Shown here one piece after another: positions 1-8,463 of a stretch of DNA of 64,000 nt. The stretch is taken from assembly GCF_024170285.1 (NCBI RefSeq), contig NZ_JALJXV010000001.1, positions 248,001-312,000 of the forward strand, written 5' to 3'. Each line of letters opens with the position of its first letter. Within the stretch, counting starts at the first letter, position 1. The translations under genes and the position numbers were made by a program. The notes below the pieces were generated by a model. That model was not told where the DNA came from, did not search any database, and saw only the letters and a list, made by a program, of their open reading frames with translations. The stretch comes from Natronocella acetinitrilica (GTDB taxonomy: Bacteria > Pseudomonadota > Gammaproteobacteria > Nitrococcales > Aquisalimonadaceae).

Positions 1-106
1 CGATGCCGGCGGATCATCCGTCGGCCCTGCCCCCCTCGGGGATGCTAGCACAGCCTGCCCACGAGGGCAGAGAGGCCTACGTCGCATTTCCTGAAGGAGA
101 TATTGA
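1..106. other. Intergenic, no gene seen
   Basis: No convincing coding frame was seen in this stretch. A small perfect hairpin (CTGCCC, loop ACGA, GGGCAG) lies at 55-70, downstream of the mutM stop, but neither side has a T-run, so it is not a clear intrinsic terminator. Confidence 0.4.
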
Positions 107-922
107 TTAACGCTGACAATGGCTGCAGAAATAGGTGGCCCGCTGGGCCATGCGCTGTTGCCGGACAGGTGCACCACAGACGCGACAGGGCTCGCCTTCC
201 CGGCCGTAGACCTGCAGTTCCTGGCTAAAATAGCCGGGCTGTCCACTACTGCCGACAAAATCCCGCAACGTGGTACCGCCCGCCGCAATGGCCTGGGCAA
301 GTACGTGGCGAATGGCGTCCACCAGCAGGGCGTAGCGTCGCAGGCTGACGCGCCCGGCCGCGCGGGACGGCAGGATACCGGCCCGGAACAGCGCTTCACT
401 GGCGTAGATGTTCCCCACGCCCACCACGGTGCGGGAATCCATGATGAACGTCTTGACCGCGATGCGCCGACCACGGGAGCGACGATAGAGGAATTCTGCC
501 GTCAGCCCGGCCTCCAGGGGCTCGGGGCCGAGACTGGCGAGCAGCACGTGACTGGGCACTTCCCCGGGCAGCCAGTGGAAGCTGCCGAAGCGCCGCGGAT
601 CCGCGTAGCGAAGAATCGCGCCATTGTCGAACAGCACGTCCACATGCTCGTGCAATGCCGGCGGCTGCGCCGCGGGCAGTATCCGCAGGCTGCCAGACAT
701 GCCCAGATGAATCATGAGCGTACCAAGCTCGAGCCGAAGCAGCAGATACTTGGCGCGCCGCTCGACAGCACGCACCCGCTGGCCCCGCAGACGCTCGGAC
801 AAACCCTGCTCGATTGGCCAGCGCAGGCGGTGATCGCGGACGGCCACAGCGGTGACCATGCGCCCGGTGACGTGCGGCTCGATACCACGGCGGGTCGTCT
901 CGACCTCGGGAAGTTCGGGCAT
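107..922 (-). CDS. mutM: Formamidopyrimidine-DNA glycosylase
   Basis: This 271-aa enzyme excises 8-oxoguanine and ring-opened purines from DNA and cleaves the resulting abasic site. The protein starts with PELPEVE, which supplies the N-terminal proline nucleophile and catalytic Glu after Met removal. It ends with a four-cysteine zinc finger (CRVCGAP then CSHCQR, about residues 246-270). The length is typical of the family. The ATG lies 6 bp after the stop of the DUF4340 gene on the same strand, so it is probably the last gene of that transcript, although its role is unrelated to the transporter upstream. Confidence 0.97.
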   Translation of the reverse strand: MPELPEVETTRRGIEPHVTGRMVTAVAVRDHRLRWPIEQGLSERLRGQRVRAVERRAKYLLLRLELGTLMIHLGMSGSLRILPAAQPPALHEHVDVLFDNGAILRYADPRRFGSFHWLPGEVPSHVLLASLGPEPLEAGLTAEFLYRRSRGRRIAVKTFIMDSRTVVGVGNIYASEALFRAGILPSRAAGRVSLRRYALLVDAIRHVLAQAIAAGGTTLRDFVGSSGQPGYFSQELQVYGREGEPCRVCGAPVRQQRMAQRATYFCSHCQR

Positions 923-928
923 GGCCTG

Positions 929-1783
929 CTACTCGTCACCGTCGCCTGCGGGCGGCTCGGCGCGCCCGGTCAGCAGATAATCGCGCACCTCACCATCGAA
1001 GACATAGAGCAAGCCGGAGTTCAGCTCCTTCAGCCGACGCTCGCCGTTGCTGTCCGCCGCGATGAATCGGCGCACTTCACCGTTGTCGAAGCGCAGCACC
1101 AGCTCAGGTTCGGCGTCCGGGCGGCGGCGGCCCTCGCGAACCACGAGCGCGGAAGCGAGACGAAAATCAGCGATCAGGCTGCCGACCTGCTCGCGGCTGA
1201 GGGCACTACGGCCGTCGCGCCAGACGCCACCCTCCCGGGCCAGGTGGAAGTGTTCGGACTCCACCTCCTCGATGGACCAGGTGCCCGGCACCAGATGGCG
1301 ATCAATGAAGTTCCACCAGCCACCCTCAAGCAGCGGTGTGACCTCATCACGAACGAGATGAACCTGATCGCCCACCGCTACATAGCGCAGCCCGTCCACG
1401 GAGTCCGTAGCGCCAAACTCCAGCACCTGACCATTGAGTTCCAGGCGCAGCCGGGGCGGATCGAGGCCCACCACCGAGGCATCGAGTTCAGCGCGGTCAT
1501 ACCGTCGGTGACTGCGGGCCACTGCCAGTTGTGTCACCTGACGCACATGGAATTCGCTGGCCGCGGCCCGAGCCGGCTCCGCAATCTGCCAGGCCCCGTC
1601 ACGCCGTACCAAGGCCATGTCTTCCCGGTTGGGCCTTTGCAGACGCAGCGTCTGAACGTGCTCGGGTTGTAGCGTGGTCAATCGGGGAGTCACGCCCGGC
1701 GCACCCGGCTCCAGCCAGGCAATCACCGCCAGCCCTGACAGGCCGAGCACCAGGGCCGCAAGCATCAGCCAGCGTCGTCGCAT
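929..1783 (-). CDS. DUF4340 domain protein of an ABC export locus
   Basis: This 284-aa protein begins with Arg-rich residues and a single hydrophobic segment (about residues 6-24), so it is probably anchored in the inner membrane with a periplasmic domain. The body matches the DUF4340 type found beside GldG-like and ABC-2 genes. The ATG at 1783 shares one base with the stop of the upstream gene (TGATG), which favours it over a GTG 21 bases further upstream. Translational coupling suggests it works with the GldG-like protein and the ABC transporter. The substrate is unknown. Confidence 0.82.
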   Translation of the reverse strand: MRRRWLMLAALVLGLSGLAVIAWLEPGAPGVTPRLTTLQPEHVQTLRLQRPNREDMALVRRDGAWQIAEPARAAASEFHVRQVTQLAVARSHRRYDRAELDASVVGLDPPRLRLELNGQVLEFGATDSVDGLRYVAVGDQVHLVRDEVTPLLEGGWWNFIDRHLVPGTWSIEEVESEHFHLAREGGVWRDGRSALSREQVGSLIADFRLASALVVREGRRRPDAEPELVLRFDNGEVRRFIAADSNGERRLKELNSGLLYVFDGEVRDYLLTGRAEPPAGDGDE

Positions 1784-3138
1784 CAGGCTCGTCTCCGCCG
1801 CCACCAGAGCAGGCCTGCCACCAGCAGACAGCTACCCGGAAGCCCCAGCAACAGACCGAATCCCATAAACGCAATGCCCTGTCGTGTCAGCTGCAAACGC
1901 TGATCCGGGGCCGCCTGACCGGCCAGAAGGCCAGCGGTGTCCGCGGAAGCCAGCCAGTCCACCAGCGCCAGCCCCAGGTTGAGATTCGCGCCATTGCCGA
2001 TATAGGCATTGGACAGGAAGTTGGCATCCCCCATGACGACGACACGTTGCTCGCCGGCGCCTTCGGGATGCGGGCGTCGCAGACTGAGGCCGAGCATCAG
2101 GGGCCCCTCCTGTTCACCCGCTGACGGGTCCAGCGTCGCCTCAGCGAGATCGCCGGTTTCGTTCCAGTGACGGGGCTCACTGCGCAGCAGCACCTCGACG
2201 GTCCAGTCGCCGTGTCCGTTGTCTGCGAGATCCAGGGCGCGGGCACCGGACAGCAGGCTCACACCCTGAACACCGGACAGGCCGGGATGACCCGCGTAGT
2301 CGTCTACCACCAGCAAGCGGGGATCATCCACCCCCAACAGCTCTTCCGCCCGGGGTTCAACCACCGTGCCAGGCAGCAACTGCAGCCCCAGGTGCTCGGC
2401 AAGGAACCCCAGTCGTTCCCGATCGCGGTCGTCCACCAGCCAGAGCAGGTTGCCGCCGGCATCCAGGTAGTTGCGAATGCGCTCCGGCACATCGCCAACC
2501 CATTCCGACCTGGGGCCGGCAATCACCAGCGCTTCCGCACCGGCTGGCAAAGAGCCCGTTGCGGGCTGGACGGCCTGCAGCAGGTGGCCGCGCTCCTGCA
2601 GGTAGTCACCAAAGGCACCCAGATCATGATTGGCCTGACCCTGCAGATCCCGTTCGCCGTGACCACTCAGGTACACCAGTGGCTGCTCGCCGCTGCGCAA
2701 CAGTCGTTGCAGCGCCGCACTGAGACGCGGCTCACTGGGGACACCGACGCTTTCCCGACGGCCCCGGTACTCGATCACCACCTCGCCCTGGCCTTCGACG
2801 CCGTAGTCACGGGCCAGGTCGGGCCTGGCATCCGGGTTGATCACGCGGAGTTCCATGCGCGGCTGCACCCGCCGGTAGCGTTCCACCAGCTGGCGAATGT
2901 GCCCGTCGAGTACGTCGTCAGGTCGCACGAAGGCGACAATCTCGACGGGTTCCTCGATGCGTTCCAGCAACGCGACCGTGGCGGCAGGTAGCGGTTGCCG
3001 CCCGGCGGAGGAGATGTCGACCTCCCAGGTGTAGCGGGTACTCAGCCACCCGAGGATGATCAGGATCAGCAGGAACAGCGCCGTGAACAGGAAGCCCTGC
3101 AGGGTTAGCCAGCGGCGGGATCGTCGATCAAGGCGCAT
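1783..3138 (-). CDS. GldG-like ABC transport auxiliary protein
   Basis: This 451-aa protein has an N-terminal membrane segment (about residues 12-32) and a C-terminal hydrophobic helix followed by WWRRRRA, so both ends are anchored. The central region includes VYLSGHGERDL, typical of the ABC_transp_aux/GldG family thought to act as a periplasmic partner of ABC-2 exporters. It lies between the permease (34 bp gap) and the DUF4340 gene (1-bp stop-start overlap). Such loci are known as Gld-like from Bacteroidetes gliding, but in Proteobacteria without gliding motility the function is unproven. Confidence 0.85.
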   Translation of the reverse strand: MRLDRRSRRWLTLQGFLFTALFLLILIILGWLSTRYTWEVDISSAGRQPLPAATVALLERIEEPVEIVAFVRPDDVLDGHIRQLVERYRRVQPRMELRVINPDARPDLARDYGVEGQGEVVIEYRGRRESVGVPSEPRLSAALQRLLRSGEQPLVYLSGHGERDLQGQANHDLGAFGDYLQERGHLLQAVQPATGSLPAGAEALVIAGPRSEWVGDVPERIRNYLDAGGNLLWLVDDRDRERLGFLAEHLGLQLLPGTVVEPRAEELLGVDDPRLLVVDDYAGHPGLSGVQGVSLLSGARALDLADNGHGDWTVEVLLRSEPRHWNETGDLAEATLDPSAGEQEGPLMLGLSLRRPHPEGAGEQRVVVMGDANFLSNAYIGNGANLNLGLALVDWLASADTAGLLAGQAAPDQRLQLTRQGIAFMGFGLLLGLPGSCLLVAGLLWWRRRRA

Positions 3139-3172
3139 GCAGGTCTCTTGTAGCAGCGGGGTTCATCACGGG

Positions 3173-3937
3173 TCAGGCCTGCAGTCGGAGGACGTCCAGG
3201 CGTCGGACCGCCAGTCCGATAAAGGCGATGACGACCAGTGTGAAAAATCCGAGATTGACGGTGCTCACTACACCTTGCACCAACGGCTCGTAGTGGGTGA
3301 GCAACGAGAGATGATCGGCCAACGGATCCTGCTGCCCGGCAATGGCGTCAACGCCGCTGTTGATGCCCATGAGCGCAACGGCGATGGCGACGGACAACGC
3401 CGCCGCCAACCCCGGTTGCAGGCTCACGCTGGACGCAAACAGGGCCACGGCTGCGAAAACCGCGGCCAGCATGGTCAGCCCGAGACCGGCCGAGGCGAGC
3501 CGACCGAAATCCAGCACCGTGGCCTGCTGCAAGACCAGGGGCATCAGCACCCAGGGCAGCACGAGCACGAGGAGAAAGCCGAGGGCGGCGAAATACTTGC
3601 CGAGCGCGATCTGCACCATGGACACCGGCGACGCATAGAGCAGTTGCAGGCTGCCACTGCGCCGTTCCTCCGCCACCAGGCGCATGGCCATGAGCGCCAT
3701 GCCCAACAGCAGCATGCCAATCAGCAAGGCGCTGCCGAAAAACGGCAACAGCACCAGGTCATTGACGCCCATGGGGCTATTCACCCTTACCACCAGCGAC
3801 TCGTAGCGGGTGCGATACTGCTCCACCAGCAGCAGGAACCACCAGGCTGCCGCCGCCTGGGCCAGGCCCAGCACCACCCAGGCCATGGGCGCGGCCATGA
3901 TCTGCCGGAACTCCCGCCATGCGATAGCGCCAATCAT
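3173..3937 (-). CDS. ABC-2 type permease (GldF-like)
   Basis: This 254-aa integral membrane protein has about six hydrophobic segments (for example residues 17-36, 60-84, 101-128, 140-170 and the C-terminal 225-245). It is the membrane partner of the ATPase whose stop overlaps its start (ATGA, 4 bp). The length and the downstream GldG-like gene fit the GldF class of ABC-2 exporters. The substrate cannot be told from the sequence. Confidence 0.9.
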   Translation of the reverse strand: MIGAIAWREFRQIMAAPMAWVVLGLAQAAAAWWFLLLVEQYRTRYESLVVRVNSPMGVNDLVLLPFFGSALLIGMLLLGMALMAMRLVAEERRSGSLQLLYASPVSMVQIALGKYFAALGFLLVLVLPWVLMPLVLQQATVLDFGRLASAGLGLTMLAAVFAAVALFASSVSLQPGLAAALSVAIAVALMGINSGVDAIAGQQDPLADHLSLLTHYEPLVQGVVSTVNLGFFTLVVIAFIGLAVRRLDVLRLQA

Positions 3938-4863
3938 GCGGCCTCCACACGGCCGGTGGTAACTTCCAGGAACACCTGTTCCAGGGTGGGCCGTACTTCG
4001 GTGAGTTCAACGAGACCCCAGCCCTCTTCCACGCTGAGAGCCACAAGCGCATCCAGGGCACTATCGAGCCCGATCTCGATGCGATAGCCGTTGCTGAGCC
4101 GCTCGGTGACTTCCACGCCGGGAACCACGGCCATCACTTCCAGTGGCGGTGACGAGCGGAAACGCAGGCTGAAACTCCGCGTGACGCGGCTTTCGCCGCC
4201 CTGCGGCGCACCGGCGTAGACCTGTCGACCCTGATGCAGAATGACCACCCGGTCACACAAGGCCTGCACTTCACCGAGTATATGGCTGGAAAAGATCACC
4301 GCCCGGTCACGCTGCAGCCTCTGAATCAGTTTGCGAATGTCCTGGACCTGTTGCGGATCAAGCCCGGCGGTGGGTTCATCGAGCACCACCAGCGCCGGCG
4401 AATGGACGACGGCCTGGGCAATGCCCACGCGCTGCTGATACCCCTTGGACAGGTTGCGAATCAGGCGGTGGGCAACGTCGGCAAGACCGGTGGCCTCCAG
4501 GGCGGCATCCACCGCGACACGCCGGTCGCGACGCGGCACCCGACGCAAGGTCGCCGCGTAGTGCAGATATTCCCGCACCCTGGTGTCCGGATACAGCGGC
4601 GGGATCTCCGGCAGGTAGCCAAGCTGGCGCTTGGCCATGATGGGGGATTCCAGCAAATCGATGCCGCACAGCCTGATCTCGCCGGCGCTGGGTGCAAGAG
4701 TGCCGCAGAGCATCCGCAATGTCGTGGTCTTGCCTGCACCGTTCAGCCCGAGCAGGCCCAGCACCTCGCCTCGATTGACGTGCAGGTTGACGTCGGACAC
4801 CGCCTCACGACCGCCGTAGTGGCGGGCAAGATGACGGGCCTCCAGCAGTCTGTCCTCCGGCAT
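3934..4863 (-). CDS. ABC transporter ATP-binding protein (GldA-like)
   Basis: This 309-aa ATPase energises the adjacent permease. A Walker A motif (GLNGAGKTT, residues 39-47), an ABC signature (LSKGYQQR) and Walker B (LVVLDEPTAGLD) are all intact. The C-terminal extension of about 80 residues is typical of ABC-2 export ATPases. It is the first gene of a four-gene cassette (ATPase, permease, GldG-like, DUF4340) read on the minus strand. Confidence 0.95.
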   Translation of the reverse strand: MPEDRLLEARHLARHYGGREAVSDVNLHVNRGEVLGLLGLNGAGKTTTLRMLCGTLAPSAGEIRLCGIDLLESPIMAKRQLGYLPEIPPLYPDTRVREYLHYAATLRRVPRRDRRVAVDAALEATGLADVAHRLIRNLSKGYQQRVGIAQAVVHSPALVVLDEPTAGLDPQQVQDIRKLIQRLQRDRAVIFSSHILGEVQALCDRVVILHQGRQVYAGAPQGGESRVTRSFSLRFRSSPPLEVMAVVPGVEVTERLSNGYRIEIGLDSALDALVALSVEEGWGLVELTEVRPTLEQVFLEVTTGRVEAA

Positions 4864-4913
4864 GATCTACTCGTCAGCGGTAAAGCGGTGCGAATGATGC
4901 TGCCCTGTGCAGC

Positions 4914-6116
4914 CTACCAGCGGGCGGCGATTTCCCGCGCCCAGTCGATGGAGTCCAGATAGGACTGGATCACCACGGCGGGATTGTAACCGGCGGACTC
5001 GATCCAGTCCCAGTCTCCCAGTTCGTAGTGCAGAACGCACTCCAGCACCCGGCCAGGCCGGCCCTCATGCCGCAACAGGGCGGCGATGACCTCGTCACTG
5101 AGCGGCAGCGCCATCAGGACCTCTTCGAGCTGGGCGTCCATCAAGGCATCCAGCCCCGAAAACAGACCAACGGTGAAATAGGTGTTGCCGGAGGCATAAC
5201 CCAGGCGCTCGGCCAGTTTCTGGCACATACGCGCCCGCACCATGAGCGTGGTCATCAGTTCCGATGGCTTGTCCGTGACCGATGCCATGGCAAGCAGAGA
5301 AGCCCACGACTGGAGTTCCCGCACACCGAGATAGACCACCGCCTGATGGATCGAGTCAATGCGTCGCTGGATTGGGAAGAACGCCGAATTCATGTAGCGA
5401 AGCAGCTTGTAGCTCAGCGACACGTCACTGCTGATGATCTGCTCCAGATCCCGCAGATCCACCTCGGGTTGATACAGCTTGGCCATGAGGTTCAGCGTGG
5501 GCAATCGGTTGGTGGGAATGGAACTGCCGCGAATGGTCCGTGGCCGGCTCAGGAAAAAACCCTGGAAGTAGTCGAAGCCTGCGTCCCGGCATAGCTCGAA
5601 CATCTCCTGGGTCTCGACCTTTTGCGCCAGAAGTTCGACGCCGTAACGCTTCAGGCTTTCCACCAGCGAACGCAGACGCAGCACGTCCAGCTGCGCCACG
5701 TCCACCTTCACGATATCCACCTGGGAGAGGAAAGGCTGCTGGCTGGTGCCGCCGGTATAATCGTCCAGCGAAACCATGTAGCCCTGGTCGCGGAACTGCT
5801 GTACCGCGTCGAGCAGAGCGCGCTCCGCTGGCAGGTCCTCCAGCAACTCGAGCACCACCCGCTCCGCCGGGAACGGCAACTTGATGGCACCCACGAGAAA
5901 TTCGCGGGTCAGGTTGATGAAGGCCCGGCGGCGGCCGACCAGTTGATCAAGCCCCACCACGGTGAAGGCGTTGAGGATGACCTGAGACGTTGCCTGATCG
6001 CCGTTGATGAACTGCGCTTCCTCGCTGGCGCCAGCCTCCCGAAACAGCAGCTCGTAACCGAACACGCTCAGGTCCCGGGCGAAGATCGGCTGCCTCGCTA
6101 TGAACACCTCATCCAT
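4914..6116 (-). CDS. Degenerate EAL-HDOD signalling protein
   Basis: This 400-aa protein has an N-terminal EAL-like domain (about residues 1-190) and a C-terminal HDOD domain (about 195-385), the YuxH/CdgJ arrangement. The EAL signature is altered: YELL stands where catalytic enzymes have EAL/EVL, and AQKVET replaces the usual AEKVET. It therefore probably does not hydrolyse cyclic di-GMP and may bind a ligand or partner instead. The start MDEVFIARQPIF is the conserved family N-terminus and has AGGA about 7 bases upstream. An upstream in-frame start would add 44 unlike residues and was rejected. Confidence 0.88.
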   Translation of the reverse strand: MDEVFIARQPIFARDLSVFGYELLFREAGASEEAQFINGDQATSQVILNAFTVVGLDQLVGRRRAFINLTREFLVGAIKLPFPAERVVLELLEDLPAERALLDAVQQFRDQGYMVSLDDYTGGTSQQPFLSQVDIVKVDVAQLDVLRLRSLVESLKRYGVELLAQKVETQEMFELCRDAGFDYFQGFFLSRPRTIRGSSIPTNRLPTLNLMAKLYQPEVDLRDLEQIISSDVSLSYKLLRYMNSAFFPIQRRIDSIHQAVVYLGVRELQSWASLLAMASVTDKPSELMTTLMVRARMCQKLAERLGYASGNTYFTVGLFSGLDALMDAQLEEVLMALPLSDEVIAALLRHEGRPGRVLECVLHYELGDWDWIESAGYNPAVVIQSYLDSIDWAREIAARW

Positions 6117-6303
6117 TGAATGATTCCTGCGCCCCTGGCTACCTGGGCAGTCAAGTGCAGCCCGTCTGCGCTCTTTATAAGTAAGTTGCAGCCATACTAG
6201 CGTGTTTTTCAGGCGACGCGAGGCGCCATGGATCACACTGTGATCCATTTCACTCTCGGGTGTGCGGAAAGAGACGGGGCCGGTCAGGAGAGGGCAAAAC
6301 AGG

Positions 6304-6326
6304 AAGCCCGGGGGTGAGCCGGGCTT
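6304..6326 (-). terminator. Intrinsic terminator after rpmG
   Basis: Read on the minus strand just past the rpmG stop, the stem AAGCCCGG / CCGGGCTT (8 bp, 7-base loop) is followed by CCTGTTTT. It ends the rpmB-rpmG transcript before the EAL-HDOD gene. Confidence 0.8.
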
Positions 6327-6330
6327 GGAA

Positions 6331-6486
6331 TTACTTGATCTTCGCTTCCTTATACATCACATGCTTGCGCACAACGGGGTCGTACTTCTTGAATTCGAGC
6401 TTGTTGGGCGTATTCCGCTTGTTCTTGTTGGTGGTGTAGTAGTGGCCCGTTCCAGCGGACGACACCAGCTTGATCTTGTCTCTCAT
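6331..6486 (-). CDS. rpmG: 50S ribosomal protein L33
   Basis: This 51-aa basic protein begins [19 protein letters not shown], the typical proteobacterial L33 sequence, and is of normal length. It lacks the paired cysteine zinc knuckles, so it is a zinc-independent C-minus L33. It follows rpmB by 13 bp on the same strand, the conserved rpmB-rpmG operon, and a terminator hairpin comes directly after it. Confidence 0.97.
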   Translation of the reverse strand: MRDKIKLVSSAGTGHYYTTNKNKRNTPNKLEFKKYDPVVRKHVMYKEAKIK

Positions 6487-6499
6487 GATCGTGGCCTCC

Positions 6500-6736
6500 T
6501 CAGACCTTTTCGCCGCGGGCACGCAGATCAGCCAGAACCTGATCGATGCCCACCTTGTCGATGATGCGCAGGCCCTTGCCGGAGACCCGCAGACGAACCC
6601 AGCGATTCTCGCTTTCCACCCAGAAGCGATGGAAGTGCAGGTTCGGCAGGAATCGACGCCGCGTCTTGTTGTTGGCGTGGGAGACATTGTTCCCGACGGT
6701 GGGGCGCTTGCCCGTCACCTGGCATACCTTGGACAT
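6500..6736 (-). CDS. rpmB: 50S ribosomal protein L28
   Basis: This 78-aa protein begins [20 protein letters not shown], diagnostic of L28, and is of normal length. A longer in-frame start upstream gives residues unlike the family and was rejected. It is the first gene of rpmB-rpmG. It is divergent from hsp20 across about 190 bp that should hold both promoters. Confidence 0.97.
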   Translation of the reverse strand: MSKVCQVTGKRPTVGNNVSHANNKTRRRFLPNLHFHRFWVESENRWVRLRVSGKGLRIIDKVGIDQVLADLRARGEKV

Positions 6737-6855
6737 CGCTGACCGCCTCTTTGAATCAAACACGTTGACGCCGCGCAGCAGGCGGGCGCACAGAAAGGCG
6801 GGTTTTATACCAGTTGCCGGGGCCGCGTTCAAGCGCCCGACGTCAACCGGCCCTA

Positions 6856-6883
6856 TTGAAAAGCCGAAAAACGCCACTATCTA
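6856..6883 (+). promoter_or_regulatory. Candidate hsp20 promoter
   Basis: TTGAAA (6856-6861) and TATCTA (6878-6883) are separated by 16 bp, about 45 bases before the hsp20 ATG. The CTATTGAAA and GCCACTATCT blocks also loosely resemble a sigma-32 heat-shock promoter. The sigma factor cannot be decided from sequence alone. Confidence 0.45.
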
Positions 6884-6927
6884 GGCCGTACAGACACTCG
6901 CATCGAGAGTCAAATCAGGAGGTTAAC

Positions 6928-7371
6928 ATGAACATTCGGCGCCACGAACCTTGGAGCCTGTTGAACCAGCTCAGTAGCGAAATGAACACCTTGTTCGACC
7001 ATCGCCAGTCCCCCGGCACGGACGCGAGCAGCATGGCAACCAGTGACTGGGTGCCGGCGGTGGATATCCGCGAAGAGAACGATCGCTACCTCATCCATGC
7101 CGATATTCCCGGCGTCGACCCGGAGAAGATCGAGATCAGCATGGAAAACGGCGTGCTCTCCATCCGTGGCGAGCGGCACCACGACAGCGACGAAACCCGC
7201 GAGGGATACCGTCGCGTGGAGAGGATACGCGGCAGTTTCTACCGTCGATTCTCCCTGCCGGATACAGCGGATGCGGAGCGCGTGTCGGCCAGTAGCCGTA
7301 ATGGGGTTCTGGAAATTGTCATACCCAAGCAGGAAAAAGTGCAGCCGCGCCGCATTACTGTGCAGAGCTGA
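6928..7371 (+). CDS. Small heat shock protein, Hsp20 family
   Basis: This 147-aa holdase has a central alpha-crystallin domain (about residues 38-130, starting DWVPAVDIREENDRY). The C-terminus ends with a short VIPKQEKVQPRRITVQS tail. The ATG at 6928 has a full AGGAGG Shine-Dalgarno at 6917-6922, which decides the start over a longer frame. It precedes cbpA and a DegP-like protease on the same strand, forming a protein-quality cluster. A terminator separates it from cbpA. Confidence 0.95.
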   Translation: MNIRRHEPWSLLNQLSSEMNTLFDHRQSPGTDASSMATSDWVPAVDIREENDRYLIHADIPGVDPEKIEISMENGVLSIRGERHHDSDETREGYRRVERIRGSFYRRFSLPDTADAERVSASSRNGVLEIVIPKQEKVQPRRITVQS

Positions 7372-7377
7372 ACTGCC

Positions 7378-7400
7378 GGGCGGTGTCCACACCGCCCGCT
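7378..7400 (+). terminator. Intrinsic terminator after hsp20
   Basis: A perfect 9-bp stem GGGCGGTGT / ACACCGCCC with a 2-base loop is followed by GCTTTATTG, starting 6 bases after the hsp20 stop. Confidence 0.8.
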
Positions 7401-7481
7401 TTATTGAGCGGCGGCGCTGAAGGAGTCACTGATGCCTTCGGCGCCGCCGGTCGTGTAAAACGAACGCGGGGATGACCGGTT

Positions 7482-8426
7482 ATGGAGTTCAAGGACTACT
7501 ACAAGGTGCTTGGCGTGCCCAGGGACGCCCCGCAGGAGGTGATCAAGAAGGCCTACCGCCGCCTGGCCAGGAAGTTTCATCCGGACGTCAGCAAGGAGAG
7601 TGACGCCGAGGCCCGTTTCAAGGAGGTCAGCGAGGCCTATGAAGTATTGCAGGACCCGGAGAAACGCCAGGCATATGACCAGCTCGGTGCCAACTGGAAG
7701 CAGGGCCAGGACTTCCGCCCCCCACCGGGCTGGGAGTGGCAGGGTGGCGGCAGGGGCGCTGGCGCCGATGCAGCCTTCAGCGAGTTTTTCGAGAGCCTGT
7801 TCGGCCATGGTCGCGACCCGTTCGCCGACTTCGGTGGTTTTCGTCGCGCCAGCGCGCCGCGCAAGGGTCAGGACCAGACGGTGACAACCACCATCACCCT
7901 GGAGGATGCCTTTCACGGCGCGACCCGTAACCTGCGCCTGCAGACCCGGGTGACTGATGGCAACGGTCAACAGCGGCTTGAGCCAAGACAGCTGCGGGTT
8001 CGCATCCCCGCAGGCGTCACCCAGGGCCAGCAGATCAGGCTGAGCGGACAGGGCCAACCCGGAGTCGGTGGCGGTGCCCGCGGGGATCTTTACCTGGAGA
8101 TCAACATCGCGCCGCACAAGCAGTACCGGCTGGAAGGGCGGGATATCCACCTGGATCTGCCCGTGACGCCCTGGGAGGCGGCGCTGGGCTGCAAGCTGCA
8201 GGTGCCCACCCTGGGCGGCTGGATCGACATGACCGTGCCCGCTGGCGCGCAGAACGGGAAACGGTTCCGACTCAAGGGTCGCGGGCTACCGGGCAAACCG
8301 CCCGGCGATCAGTACGTGACCCTGCAACTGATGACGCCTCCGGCGGACACCGAAAAGGCGAAAGCCCTGTACCGGCGGATGCGGGACGAGATGCCGCTGA
8401 ACCCCAGGGAGAGCCTGCGGGTGTAG
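7482..8426 (+). CDS. cbpA: DnaJ-like co-chaperone, curved-DNA-binding protein type
   Basis: This 314-aa protein has an N-terminal J domain (about residues 3-70) with the HPD motif in KFHPDVSKES. A Gly/Phe-rich linker follows (about 70-110), then two DnaJ C-terminal beta domains (about 125-300). It lacks the cysteine-rich zinc domain of DnaJ, which places it in the CbpA class (class II). It should stimulate DnaK ATPase activity. No cbpM modulator gene follows; the next gene is a DegP-type protease 37 bp downstream. Confidence 0.93.
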   Translation: MEFKDYYKVLGVPRDAPQEVIKKAYRRLARKFHPDVSKESDAEARFKEVSEAYEVLQDPEKRQAYDQLGANWKQGQDFRPPPGWEWQGGGRGAGADAAFSEFFESLFGHGRDPFADFGGFRRASAPRKGQDQTVTTTITLEDAFHGATRNLRLQTRVTDGNGQQRLEPRQLRVRIPAGVTQGQQIRLSGQGQPGVGGGARGDLYLEINIAPHKQYRLEGRDIHLDLPVTPWEAALGCKLQVPTLGGWIDMTVPAGAQNGKRFRLKGRGLPGKPPGDQYVTLQLMTPPADTEKAKALYRRMRDEMPLNPRESLRV

Positions 8427-8463
8427 GCAGTAGAAGACTGGCAACTGACGTGGAGATACCGCG

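Noticed and set aside
55-70. Terminator after mutM
   Set aside because: The stem is perfect but only 6 bp, and neither strand has a T-run.
119-1672. Long plus-strand open frame opposite mutM and the DUF4340 gene
   Set aside because: It is antisense to two clear genes; its length is explained by high GC, and the product has no family features.
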